From assembly GCA_900230115.1 (NCBI GenBank), contig LT907983.1, forward strand, positions 4,882,774 to 4,946,773: DNA of 64,000 nucleotides, read 5' to 3'. Source of the DNA: Spirosomataceae bacterium TFI 002 (GTDB lineage: Bacteria; Bacteroidota; Bacteroidia; Cytophagales; Spirosomataceae). Below are positions 25,617-34,641 of this stretch, in pieces; the stretch's first letter is position 1; each line of letters starts with the position of its first letter. The position numbers and the translations under genes were made by a program. The notes beneath the pieces were generated by a model. That model was not told where the DNA came from, did no database searches, and was given only the letters and a program-made list of their open reading frames with translations.

Positions 25617-27554
25617 TCACAACTGGCAAGCTACTACTATTTTCTTACCATTTTCTGTAATAACTAACTTCAGGCTATTTGAGCCAATGGCTTTTTCATT
25701 TTGAAGTTTGACTTTGATGTCAGGAATTTCGTTTTCGTAAGGAGCTACAAGGGTTACAAATTGAACATTTTCGCTCGCATTAGTTTTCTTAAGTCTGTAT
25801 CGAAAAGCGGGACGAGGTTCTTTCTTTGTGTATATAAACGAAACTTGGCCTTCTTCTTCACTTAGGGTAATTCCTTTTTGTTCATTACTTCTTACGAGGA
25901 TATTCCAACCATCTTGAAAATCTGATCGAACCGAAAGGTCATTTTCATTGAATACAGCCTTGCCTGGAGCCAATTGAAAATGAATATCGACGTCTCCTGT
26001 GCCTGTTCCAATGGCTTCATCTACAATAACAAAATACTTTTTATCTACAAAAAACACGGATCTGCGATGGGTGAGATTATCATTGCCAGCATTTTCTACC
26101 ACTAGTATATCCAAGTCATCTCCTGGTTGCCATTTCAGCAGCTTTGGAGCATATTTAGTGTTTTCACCATTAAGCGTTAAGGTTTGATGCACTTTAGTCT
26201 GTCTGAACCAACTCCGCCCTTCAGGATCGCCATGATAAATGAAACTCCCACCATCTGGCATTAAGGTTCTTCCACCTGCTTGTAGCGTAAATGTTCCATT
26301 GTCTGGTTGACTATGTCCGCCTCCATCTGGACCACATTTAAGCACCATACATGTCGCATTGTTATCCCATCCGCTCCTAAGGGAATAGATTCCACTTTGT
26401 TCAAGGGCATAGGCGGTTTGAGCTGGCATTTTTCCCTCTTGACCATTAGTTGCCATGAAGCGGAAGTCTTCTCGGTTAAAGAGCTTTGCCCAGTCTGCAA
26501 AAAGTTTGGCATGTTGCCCTGGTTGACCAGCCCATGAATCTCCAAATTGTGCACTAGTACCATCTGGAAGGTCGAGTTTCATTGGGATTTCACACATTTT
26601 CTCTATCGTATTTTTAAAAGTGGAAGGAAAAGCGTCCTCAATGCCGTTTAGTTTGGCAAGCTCATATGTTCTATAAAACCAATGAATACAACCGATATGA
26701 TAACCCATTGCCAGTTCTCGCTGATGACCATCTGGATAAACTTGCTTGTCAATTTCTATGCTAAACCTTCGAATTGATTCTGTTCTCCATTTTTTGGAGT
26801 TCTCAAATTCTGGAAAAGTAAATGCGATAAATGCGAGTCCTTCAGCTTCCATAAGACTCCAGTTGCTACCCGAGGTGTATTTTGTCATTAAAAACTCGGC
26901 ATGTTCATAAGAGCTATTCATGAGTGCGACTAGGACTTCAGGTGTGAAATGCTCCGAACCAATAAACTGATGAAATAGCCCTGTCCAATTATGTCCTCTT
27001 ATACCTGCTTCAATAGATCTCCACGCATGAGCGTGCTCTTTGTCACGTGGGTTTTTGATTGTCCAGTCTACTATTTGCTCACACCATGCTTTGGCGTATC
27101 GTTCATCTTTCGTTTCGGCATAAATCTTACCCATGGAGTTCCAGAAGTACATTCGGTTCAGTTGCCAAACCCATTCAAGATCCGGCACTGGACGAGAGTT
27201 CCAGTCGATGTCCTCACCACAAAAGTGTGAAGGGTAGGCAGGTTGGCCAACGAATATGTGCTCTAGTGCATCATTCGCATATTTTAGGTCCTTTTCAGTT
27301 ATTTTGGCTTCTTCCCCCTTTTGATTGATGGGATGTTTTACTGAAGTTCTTTTTTTGTAGTAGTCTAATAACTCTTTTGCACTCTTATTTAAATCCTGTG
27401 GGTCAGAAAGCTTAGACTTAACATTGGCATCTAGCCGGTCAATGAGGAGTTCGGTCTGCGATTCTAAATCGAAGGATTGAGAAAAAACTCCCAATGTTGT
27501 TAAAATGACTAAAGAAAATATAGTGAGAATATTGAATTTGTTCAATGGCTTCAT
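25617..27554 (-). CDS. Heparinase II/III-like polysaccharide lyase
   Basis: A 645-residue exported protein with a signal peptide ending GVFSQ. The N-terminal alpha/alpha-toroid (about 90-340) has WRSIEAGIRGHNW, SNWSLMEAEGLAFIAF and YPDGHQRELAMGYH, the Tyr/His-rich grooves of uronic-acid lyases. The C-terminal beta-sandwich (about 380-640) has GPDGGGHSQPDNGTF and TLMPDGGSFIYHGDPEGRSW, matching heparinase II/III-like families such as PL12. It likely cleaves an acidic polysaccharide by beta-elimination in the periplasm. The next gene upstream, an alpha/alpha-toroid lipoprotein, ends 23 bases from its start, so the two are co-transcribed. Confidence 0.88.
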   Translation of the reverse strand: MKPLNKFNILTIFSLVILTTLGVFSQSFDLESQTELLIDRLDANVKSKLSDPQDLNKSAKELLDYYKKRTSVKHPINQKGEEAKITEKDLKYANDALEHIFVGQPAYPSHFCGEDIDWNSRPVPDLEWVWQLNRMYFWNSMGKIYAETKDERYAKAWCEQIVDWTIKNPRDKEHAHAWRSIEAGIRGHNWTGLFHQFIGSEHFTPEVLVALMNSSYEHAEFLMTKYTSGSNWSLMEAEGLAFIAFTFPEFENSKKWRTESIRRFSIEIDKQVYPDGHQRELAMGYHIGCIHWFYRTYELAKLNGIEDAFPSTFKNTIEKMCEIPMKLDLPDGTSAQFGDSWAGQPGQHAKLFADWAKLFNREDFRFMATNGQEGKMPAQTAYALEQSGIYSLRSGWDNNATCMVLKCGPDGGGHSQPDNGTFTLQAGGRTLMPDGGSFIYHGDPEGRSWFRQTKVHQTLTLNGENTKYAPKLLKWQPGDDLDILVVENAGNDNLTHRRSVFFVDKKYFVIVDEAIGTGTGDVDIHFQLAPGKAVFNENDLSVRSDFQDGWNILVRSNEQKGITLSEEEGQVSFIYTKKEPRPAFRYRLKKTNASENVQFVTLVAPYENEIPDIKVKLQNEKAIGSNSLKLVITENGKKIVVACQL

Positions 27555-27577
27555 TTTTTAGAATTATTGGTATTGGT

Positions 27578-29227
27578 TTATTGCATTTTCAAAATGAACT
27601 GATGGGTTCCTTTGGTCAATGAGACTGGAATGCCTTCGCTAAGTTCGCTTGCGATGAATGTTTGATCCTTATTGGTTTCACAATTGAATAAGTCATAAAA
27701 GCTAAATTCTTTGAGCGTAAACCATTCGGGAAATTGATTGATTCGTGGCCAATCGTAAGGCATTTTCATGATGGTTTTGTGTCTAGGAGTGTCAAACTTT
27801 AATTTGCCATTCCAATCCGAATCGCTGGTGATACTAATGAACAATTCATCGTTCTCCATCACTGCACCTATCTGTAAATCAGATCGCCATGGATAAGCCG
27901 TAATTCCTTGAGATTTCCAAAGACAATACATGATACTTGTTCTGGTGAAATTGCCATCTCCGTGCCATCCTTCTATGATACCAGAATTACGAAACTGCTG
28001 TGTGTTGGATCTTTTACTTGAGTCCTGCAAAGCCCACATTACTTTAATTTCGCTGTTTATCCAGTCTGCTGTAGAAGCAATTGGCTCTCTTGCATACAAG
28101 TTAAGGGCACCTTCTATGGCATCTGCATAACCATCGGATGATCCGTCCTCCCAATCAAAATTACGGTAACGTTCATTGAGGACAGAAAGTCCTTTTACGG
28201 TTGCTATTTTATATGCTTCTACTGAGTCAATTTGATAAACAGAATAAAAGCCATTGAAAGTGTATCCAAAGTTGTCGGCAGTTCTCCTTTTGGTTATTTC
28301 TCCCGTTTGAGGATTAAAAGCATCGTAAAATAAGCCATCTTCATTTCTGCCAACTTCTAGAATGCGATCCAGCATTTCGTGCAAATGTGGCTGATATTGA
28401 TTTTTCTTGTCGGAAGCCGCAAAATTTACGGTAACATATAACTCACAAAGTCCCGATACGATTTCGCAGCCATGATCTCTCAACCTGAGCTCAGCAAAAT
28501 CCCTTGTTGGGTGGTGCTCATCCAATAAATAGTAATCACCCAAGCGTATTGCGTAATCAAGGTATTTCTTATCGCCAGTCATCCAATATATGCGAGAAAG
28601 TACTTGAAGCATTTCACCGTTTTCTTCTACAACAGTGGATACGATATTGCCGTATTGGGTCTCTATGGGGGCATGTTTCCACATATCATCTAAGATGCCA
28701 ATCATTCTTACAGACCAGGGACTTTCACCTAGCCACTCTGTTAGTGGTAAAAGCCCATCTTTGATGTATTCTGACGATCCAAATAAGATACTTTCTAAAT
28801 CAGCTGTTGGTGAGTCAAAGCCTTTTTTGGAGAACGAATAAGTATCTGGTAACCTGTCGATTCTAGAGGTGAGTTTCGTTTCGGTTTCAAGCATTTCGGT
28901 CATTCTTCCTCGAAAAAGCTCTTGATTTGTAATGGCTGCTGTTAAAACCATAAATGGATAGTTGTCAGCCGCAGCATCTTTGGCGTTCCAAATATCTTTT
29001 TCCTTAAGCAGGTTTTTGGGAATAAGTCCAGTTTCAGGATCCGCTTGAGCTAGCCAATCTTTTACGAAATGCCGAGATCTTTCATACCCTTCATTGACTA
29101 AAATGCCATTGTTATATGCCTGCTCAAAAGCCTTGTTTTGTGTCGCAGTGAGCTCTACTTGTCTATTACATGAAAATAAAATAATGCTGACAAAACACAT
29201 CGTAAAATAACGGTGAGTACTTTTCAT
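27578..29227 (-). CDS. Alpha/alpha-toroid lipoprotein, putative glycan hydrolase
   Basis: A 549-residue lipoprotein (lipobox ILFSC, Cys20). Repeated helical-hairpin motifs such as VLSRIYWMTGDKKYLDYAIRLGDYYLLD, ELRLRDHGCEIVSGLCELY and DGYADAIEGALNLYARE indicate a six-hairpin toroid of the kind found in glycoside hydrolases and epimerases acting on uronic acids. A small beta-sandwich ends the protein. No precise family can be given. The position immediately upstream of the lyase-like gene, with a 23-base gap, suggests that it processes the lyase's product. Confidence 0.75.
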   Translation of the reverse strand: MKSTHRYFTMCFVSIILFSCNRQVELTATQNKAFEQAYNNGILVNEGYERSRHFVKDWLAQADPETGLIPKNLLKEKDIWNAKDAAADNYPFMVLTAAITNQELFRGRMTEMLETETKLTSRIDRLPDTYSFSKKGFDSPTADLESILFGSSEYIKDGLLPLTEWLGESPWSVRMIGILDDMWKHAPIETQYGNIVSTVVEENGEMLQVLSRIYWMTGDKKYLDYAIRLGDYYLLDEHHPTRDFAELRLRDHGCEIVSGLCELYVTVNFAASDKKNQYQPHLHEMLDRILEVGRNEDGLFYDAFNPQTGEITKRRTADNFGYTFNGFYSVYQIDSVEAYKIATVKGLSVLNERYRNFDWEDGSSDGYADAIEGALNLYAREPIASTADWINSEIKVMWALQDSSKRSNTQQFRNSGIIEGWHGDGNFTRTSIMYCLWKSQGITAYPWRSDLQIGAVMENDELFISITSDSDWNGKLKFDTPRHKTIMKMPYDWPRINQFPEWFTLKEFSFYDLFNCETNKDQTFIASELSEGIPVSLTKGTHQFILKMQ

Positions 29228-29710
29228 GGGTATAAGTTAGGTTGAATAAAGACCAGTTTGAGATTGGTCATTTACTAAACTAAATATATGAATTTTCCTT
29301 TTGAAACAATGGGTAACAACCAGAGCTAAGTTTATTGATACATTGATGTGTCAAAAAGCTATTGGTTTTAAGAATTTAATTCCAAAAGTATTTATACTTT
29401 AGAGAATTAGCACATCCCCTCAAAAGAGTTGATTTAAGATTTAGAAACCGTTCTTAAGATTGACTACGAGTATTGGGCTAGTAATACTCAATTATGGTGC
29501 AACCATCACTAATTGTGTTGTCGTATGCTAGGTCGTTTACTTCAAGAAGACATTCAGCAGTTTTGATTGTATGCAAAGGTCCCACTACTTTGTAAACGCC
29601 TTTTTTTCGAAAGTCTTCAGTCTGATCAAAAAGCCACTTTTAATGCATGTGAAAACACCAATTGGATAATTGGCAAATCAATTTTTTAAAAGTCGAAAAG
29701 GTCAATACTT
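29228..29710. other. Intergenic region with a decayed aldose-1-epimerase-like piece
   Basis: Most of these 483 bases are AT-rich. Plus-strand bases 29472-29668 carry a broken epimerase-like frame, listed separately. No other gene or strong hairpin was recognised. Confidence 0.5.
29472..29668 (+). pseudogene. Decayed aldose 1-epimerase-like fragment
   Basis: The plus strand reads IGLVILNYGATITNCVVVC, then a TAG at 29529-29531, then VVYFKKTFSSFDCMQRSHYF. NYGATIT is the hallmark N-terminal strand of aldose 1-epimerases (galactose mutarotase family), and FD-x-x-QRSHYF resembles the family's later FD...YFG segment at about the right distance. The rest of the gene is absent. It lies inside the glycan-use block, where a mutarotase would fit. 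Confidence 0.5.
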
Positions 29711-30499
29711 TCAATTTGTATCATACTTCACCTTCAATACTGCGACTAATGGGCGGTGATCTGATACAATGGGTTCATTCAATAGCTTGATGTTTTTTGG
29801 GGTAAACTTGACTTTTTCGGAACTACGAAATATTACATGATCAATTTCCACCTTCTCACCCCCTTGAAAGCTCAAGTTGTCTTTTCCTTTTTGCATAAAA
29901 ACGAATCCTTGTTCGGCAAAATACTTCATTGTTGCTGAATTAGGCTCACAATTAAAATCACCTGTAATTACAGTTGGCCTATTGAGTTGATCTATGTATT
30001 TAATAAGTGTTTTTGCCTGTTCTAGGCGGTATGGACTGTTTTCAACCCAATCAAAATGAACATTTGCAAAGGCAATGATACAGTTTTGGGCAATTTCCAC
30101 TTCTTGAATAATTGCTGAGCGAGGCTCATCTGTGCCTTTAGGAAGTTGTAAAACTTTGGTTGATATAAGTGGCTTGACAGATAAAGTGGAAAGTCCATAT
30201 TCGCCACCCTGATAATCCATGAACTTGCCAAAAGTCCCTGTCATGAAGGTATACTTTGCCAAAAACTCAGTTTGTCCAACCTTATTAGTTCTCGTACAAA
30301 ATTCATCGATTTCTTGTAAACCACATAAATCGGGAGATTGTGCTTTTATAATTTCAGCAGATCGAGATAAGTCCAATATGCCATCCATGCCTTCGCCATG
30401 TTTGATATTGTAAGACATTATCTTTAAGTCCGTTTTTTTAGATTGGCCAAAAGCAGAAATGCTAAAAGCAAGTAATATTAAAAGGGTGGTTTTGTTCAT
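29711..30499 (-). CDS. Exported endonuclease/exonuclease/phosphatase family protein
   Basis: A 262-residue protein with a signal peptide ending AFGQ. The EEP fold motifs are all present: MSYNIKHG, LQEIDEFC (metal Glu), NVHFDW, VITGDFNCEP and the final SDHRPLVAV with the catalytic Asp-His. In exported Bacteroidota proteins of this type the substrate may be nucleic acid, a phosphodiester or a sphingolipid, so the function is left open. It lies within the carbohydrate block. Confidence 0.88.
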   Translation of the reverse strand: MNKTTLLILLAFSISAFGQSKKTDLKIMSYNIKHGEGMDGILDLSRSAEIIKAQSPDLCGLQEIDEFCTRTNKVGQTEFLAKYTFMTGTFGKFMDYQGGEYGLSTLSVKPLISTKVLQLPKGTDEPRSAIIQEVEIAQNCIIAFANVHFDWVENSPYRLEQAKTLIKYIDQLNRPTVITGDFNCEPNSATMKYFAEQGFVFMQKGKDNLSFQGGEKVEIDHVIFRSSEKVKFTPKNIKLLNEPIVSDHRPLVAVLKVKYDTN

Positions 30500-30601
30500 A
30501 TTATTAGTTGTGCTAACCTGAAACTAATATACGCTCAATAAACTTACGCTTTGCAATTCGGCTTTTAATTTCAATCGTTGTATAATTGAATAGCTAAAAT
30601 G

Positions 30602-31378
30602 TTACATCCATCTAAAAAGAAAGTAGGAGCAGGGCTTGTCGCTCGCATTGCTCACTCCATGGAATAAACCCGAAGGGATGAAATAGAAATCACCCACTTT
30701 ACCTTCGTACATTTTACCATCAATTTTCATTTCTGTTTCTCCTGATATAACCAATAAAATTTCGGATTCTCGATGGTCGTGTGGGGCATGACTTTGACCT
30801 TTTTTGTCTAGTTTAGTTACATGTAATTCAAATCGCTCACACATAGCAGTGGGTCTGTCAAAGTATCCTCTGCCGCCACCTACTGAACTCTTTTTATAAG
30901 TAAGAGAATCTGTATTCAGCATAAGGGAACCACCTGCTGCTTGTCCTCTGGCAATGTCCATTGGACTCTTGGATTTGTATTTCATTACATAGTAGGTAAG
31001 ATTCCCTTTTCCTATGTTTTCAAGATGGTGCATTTGTTGTGGCATTAGTAAGATGACGCTTTCAGGCCCTAAGATTTGACTTTTGCCTTCAATAGTCACT
31101 TTCATGGTTCCTTCCATTACGAAAATGCACTCTTCCATATCTTCATTAGCATGTGCTGTGCTGGGCTCGGCTCCTGGCATCATGGTCGAACTATGAATGC
31201 TCACGAATTCTAAATGTGGAGATGTACCTTTAAGTATATTACGCGATATTTTGTCTTTGCTTTGTGTAGTCTTGAAGTCATCTTTATGGTAAGATCCTAC
31301 TTTTACTGGGCTAAGTTGTGCGTTGACCATAGTTGAGAACAGCGTTAAAACAATGATAGATATTACATTCAGTTTCAT
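30602..31378 (-). CDS. Exported bicupin domain protein
   Basis: A 258-residue protein with a signal peptide ending VNAQ. Two cupin domains: about 65-135 (STAHANEDMEECIFVMEGTMKVTIEG) and about 180-255 (HAPHDHRESEILLVISGETEMKIDG, then FIPSGLFHGVSNAS). The second has the intact His-x-His...Glu...His metal set; the first is partly degenerate. The overall layout is like (S)-ureidoglycine aminohydrolase and bicupin carbohydrate-binding proteins. Export argues against purine catabolism, so a sugar-related role in the surrounding block is more likely (inference). Confidence 0.82.
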   Translation of the reverse strand: MKLNVISIIVLTLFSTMVNAQLSPVKVGSYHKDDFKTTQSKDKISRNILKGTSPHLEFVSIHSSTMMPGAEPSTAHANEDMEECIFVMEGTMKVTIEGKSQILGPESVILLMPQQMHHLENIGKGNLTYYVMKYKSKSPMDIARGQAAGGSLMLNTDSLTYKKSSVGGGRGYFDRPTAMCERFELHVTKLDKKGQSHAPHDHRESEILLVISGETEMKIDGKMYEGKVGDFYFIPSGLFHGVSNASDKPCSYFLFRWM

Positions 31379-31482
31379 CTGGATTGGGTAAGTATTACTG
31401 ACTTATCAAAGTTATAAAAAATAAAATGGTGGTGCACTCACGATTGTAGACGATAAAAAACGAAAGGCTTGACCTTAATAGT

Positions 31483-32073
31483 TCAGTTCTTGTATCCGTA
31501 TTTTCTGAAAGTAATGTTGATTCTGGGTTCCTTACAATTTAAATCAATGGGTAGTGCATGCTCGTATAATTCTTGGCAGCCATCTCCCATCATTAACAAA
31601 CTGCCATTGTGAAGCTGCATGTCATGCACTATCTGCGTACTTTTTTCTTTCAAATGAAAAACTCTTTCTGCTCCTAGACTTATTGAGGGGATAAAAGTAG
31701 TATCACCGAAAGCAGAAGCATCCGAGTGGTAATCTACTCCTGAGCTACCATCGGGATAATAAATGCAAACGCATGTTTCATAGCTATGGCCCGTTTCTTT
31801 TAAAATTCTATTTCGTAAACCATCCATTTTATCTGACCATACTTCATTTGCTCCCCAAATAGAAGGAGGAAATCTATTCCCCTCAAATAAGTCTTGATCA
31901 ATGAACATTAGTTTACCAAAACTTTCCTCAAACTTTTCACCACCTTGCATAGTAATAGAAAACTTGTTTGTGAGCTTTTGGAAGGTTATTAAATGTTGAT
32001 AGAGGTCTAAAGCTTCTGATTGACTTAAAAAGGATTGAAAGTATTCTGCTTGGCAGTTTAAGTCTAGCTTCAT
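31483..32073 (-). CDS. AlkB-like 2-oxoglutarate/Fe(II) dioxygenase
   Basis: A 196-residue protein of the AlkB family, which oxidatively removes alkyl lesions from nucleic acid bases. The motifs are CVCIYYPDGSSGVDYHSDAS (His-x-Asp metal pair in YHSD), IPSISLGAERVFHL, GSLLMMGDGCQELYEHALP (second His) and the 2-oxoglutarate Arg in RINITFRKYG. Eukaryotic-ALKBH2/3-like spacing is seen. The frame can start at a GTG at 32088, but the ATG at 32073 is preferred. Its presence inside a glycan block seems incidental. Confidence 0.92.
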   Translation of the reverse strand: MKLDLNCQAEYFQSFLSQSEALDLYQHLITFQKLTNKFSITMQGGEKFEESFGKLMFIDQDLFEGNRFPPSIWGANEVWSDKMDGLRNRILKETGHSYETCVCIYYPDGSSGVDYHSDASAFGDTTFIPSISLGAERVFHLKEKSTQIVHDMQLHNGSLLMMGDGCQELYEHALPIDLNCKEPRINITFRKYGYKN

Positions 32074-32121
32074 GGCAAATTGATGCACAATTTTATTTAA
32101 GCTTCAAGATATGTAAAATTC

Positions 32122-32160
32122 AATTCTCATTGAAATAGTATTGCTGTTTCAATGAGAATT
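32122..32160 (-). terminator. Strong hairpin terminator of the fucosidase gene
   Basis: A 14-bp perfect inverted repeat (aattctcattgaaa / tttcaatgagaatt) with an 11-base loop. It lies 31 bases beyond the fucosidase stop on the minus strand and before the AlkB-like gene, so it separates the two transcripts. There is no long T-tract. Confidence 0.65.
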
Positions 32161-32191
32161 TGGAATTAAAGACTAAAACCAAAGTTGATAC

Positions 32192-33619
32192 TTACTGAAA
32201 GTATTTCACAGCAAATGCTGGCTCACTTTTTAGTTTTTCAACCAGCATGCTAGGGATAGTTACAGTTGTTATTCCTTTTTTAGTTTTCCAATCTAATGAG
32301 GTGTTATGACCTACTAGCTGTAGTTTAGAGCCAGCTTTAGGTGCATTTCCTTCCCATTGAAAGCTATTACTTAAAGGATATTTATCAGAGTTTAAAACGA
32401 TAGCAAAAGTTGATTTTTCATCTGGCAAATGCGTGAAATATACATTGTCTTTCCCAAAGTTTTCTAAGGTTCTGGTTTTGTAAATTGCCTCTCCGTATTT
32501 ATCCAACCATCTTCCAATTTCTGCCAATCGCTCTTTTTGAACTGGTAAAAATTCCCCGTAAGCATCTGGGCCAACGCCTAGGAGTAGATTGCCACCTTTA
32601 GCAACGATTTCTACTAAAGTATGAATGACTTGACTACTCGGTTTAAACTTATCATTTGGAACATAACTCCAAGCTCCACCAAGGGTTATACAGCTTTCCC
32701 AAGGATCTTCGGACCTTGTTGCTGGGATTCCTTGCTCTGGAGTTCTGTAGTTTTCGTATGGACCATGCACTGTTCTATCCACAATAAGAATTCCTTCTTG
32801 ATTTTTACGAACCATACTTGCAACTTGAGGCATATCTATGTGTTGATCAAACTCTGGTATAGGTGCTCCCCAGCTCAGGACTTCTTCTGTAACTGTATTT
32901 TTTGGTCTTACCCAGCCTCCATCGAGCCATAAAATATCTATTTTGCCATAATCTGTTGTTAATTCATTGAGCTGATTATGAGTGAATTGCTTAAATTGAT
33001 TCCACCTCCATGGGAATTTTCTAATGTCGTAGTTTACATTTCTGTCAGGTGTTGCATAACGATCCCACCAGAAATATTGACTGTGCCAGTCTGGCTTGGA
33101 GAAATAGGCACCAATCATCATATCTTGCTTTCGAAATGAATCAAAAACATGTTTTGCTACATTTGATTTTGGATTTCTGCCGAATGGTCCATTGGTGATT
33201 TTGAAATCGGAGAATTGGGAGTCAAACATATTGAAACCGTCGTGATGTTTGGTCGTAAATACCAAGTATTTCATACCGGCACCTTTTGCCATACTTGCCC
33301 ATTCATCAGGATTAAACCTAACAGGGTTGAAAGATTTATTTAGTCCAAAATACCAGTCTTTGTATTCGTGATAAACGGAGTTGGAATCACGAGTTATCCA
33401 TTGCTCATTGCAAATGCTCCAAGATTCAATGATTCCGGGAACCACATATAAGCCCCAGTGTATAATGATTCCGAACTTCTGATCTCTCCATTTTTCAAGG
33501 TTTTCTGCAACATTTTTGTCTGTTGGGTACTCATAATCAGTCGAAACTGGATGAATAGTGTTTTGCGAAAAAGCTGAATAGCTGAGCAGTGAGCAAAGAA
33601 GAACGACGAGAAATTTCAT
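32192..33619 (-). CDS. Alpha-L-fucosidase (GH29)
   Basis: A 475-residue exported enzyme with a signal peptide ending SAFSQ. The GH29 barrel is clear: DQKFGIIIHWGLYVVPG, MKYLVFTTKHHDGFNMFDS and DILWLDGGW, where Asp233 is the nucleophile. A C-terminal beta-sandwich follows. It releases terminal alpha-linked fucose from glycans in the periplasm. The family fits with the sulfatase and lyase-like genes if the target is a sulfated, fucosylated polysaccharide. The SGNH hydrolase gene is directly upstream on the same strand. Confidence 0.95.
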   Translation of the reverse strand: MKFLVVLLCSLLSYSAFSQNTIHPVSTDYEYPTDKNVAENLEKWRDQKFGIIIHWGLYVVPGIIESWSICNEQWITRDSNSVYHEYKDWYFGLNKSFNPVRFNPDEWASMAKGAGMKYLVFTTKHHDGFNMFDSQFSDFKITNGPFGRNPKSNVAKHVFDSFRKQDMMIGAYFSKPDWHSQYFWWDRYATPDRNVNYDIRKFPWRWNQFKQFTHNQLNELTTDYGKIDILWLDGGWVRPKNTVTEEVLSWGAPIPEFDQHIDMPQVASMVRKNQEGILIVDRTVHGPYENYRTPEQGIPATRSEDPWESCITLGGAWSYVPNDKFKPSSQVIHTLVEIVAKGGNLLLGVGPDAYGEFLPVQKERLAEIGRWLDKYGEAIYKTRTLENFGKDNVYFTHLPDEKSTFAIVLNSDKYPLSNSFQWEGNAPKAGSKLQLVGHNTSLDWKTKKGITTVTIPSMLVEKLKSEPAFAVKYFQ

Positions 33620-33717
33620 TATTAAAATATTTTAAAAATAAAGATATGCTTTTTGATCTAATCTAAAAACTCAAAATATAGAAAAGGACATATTTCTAAG
33701 TTTAAAATAAGCTTTTG

Positions 33718-34374
33718 CTACAACTCCTTCTCTAAGAAACCTGAAATTAGGGCGGCTAATTTTTTGTAACCTTCGCTGTTGTAATGAACATCATTATTGC
33801 CTTTTCCGTCTTGGTGATGAATCGGAATGGATGATTTGTATATATCATTAATAATAACTGAATGCTTCTTCATGACCTTTTTGGCTACCATATTATACTT
33901 TTGAGGGTCCTTGGTGAAACGACCTGCTTCATGCTCAGGAACATAGGAAGTTGTTACAAATATCAACTTGGCATTAGTTTTAGCTTTGATGAGTTTTACT
34001 ATCTCATCAAGGTTTTGTTCATATTCGGCTAGAGGGAAGGTGATTTGACCATTTATCTTGTCTCTATTTCCTTGTACTTTGGAATCTGGATATCGATAGC
34101 AAAGATCCCATAATCCCCAGTTGATTTGGATAATGTCCCAGTCTTCGTCACCTATCCATTCTTCTATTTTCTCCAAACCAGTTCCAGTATGTTGTGCATT
34201 TCCTGAATTATGGAAAACTTCGGCTTTGCCTTCAAAATGCTTTTTAACAAATGGGGTGTAACCAATTGAAATAGAATCTCCTATAATTAGAATTTTGGGT
34301 GTGTCTTGTACACTACTGGACAAAGAAATCAGCAGTGTTATTAAAACTAAAGACTTGATTTTAGAGAAGTTCAT
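33718..34374 (-). CDS. Exported SGNH/GDSL hydrolase (probable carbohydrate esterase)
   Basis: A 218-residue protein with an N-terminal signal sequence. Block I is ILIIGDSISIGY (nucleophile Ser), block II Gly is in HNSGNAQHTGTG, block III is QINWGLWDL, where the usual Asn of GxND is displaced by the tryptophan-rich INWGLWD, and block V is NDVHYNSEGY (Asp-His). It probably removes acetyl or other esters from polysaccharides; its place next to the fucosidase supports a deacetylase role. Its start is 267 bases from a divergent CxxCH/FG-GAP gene. Confidence 0.85.
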   Translation of the reverse strand: MNFSKIKSLVLITLLISLSSSVQDTPKILIIGDSISIGYTPFVKKHFEGKAEVFHNSGNAQHTGTGLEKIEEWIGDEDWDIIQINWGLWDLCYRYPDSKVQGNRDKINGQITFPLAEYEQNLDEIVKLIKAKTNAKLIFVTTSYVPEHEAGRFTKDPQKYNMVAKKVMKKHSVIINDIYKSSIPIHHQDGKGNNDVHYNSEGYKKLAALISGFLEKEL

Positions 34375-34521
34375 ATTTAAATGGTTGAATGTTAGTGCTT
34401 TAGAGCTTATGAAAACGGTTCAAGGAAAATTTAAGCAAAAGCTATTTGCGTCAGAACTTTGGGCTTCATTGTTTTCTTTTCAAAAATACACTAAACCACA
34501 ACAATCATAAAAGACTTTTAT

Positions 34522-34550
34522 TAAAATAAGATAGAAGGTCTCTTATTTTA
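34522..34550. promoter_or_regulatory. Ten-bp inverted repeat between divergent genes
   Basis: Perfect arms taaaataaga / tcttatttta with a 9-base loop, lying between the divergent SGNH-hydrolase and CxxCH/FG-GAP genes. It is either an operator that controls one or both, or a hairpin in the leader of the plus-strand gene. Confidence 0.4.
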
Positions 34551-34641
34551 TCTCTCTATTTTTCTTTTCTAATTCATCTAGGATATCAGCCAGGTTTGAA
34601 AGCTTTATTTCAGATTTATCGAGTATATTTAATCTCATAAT

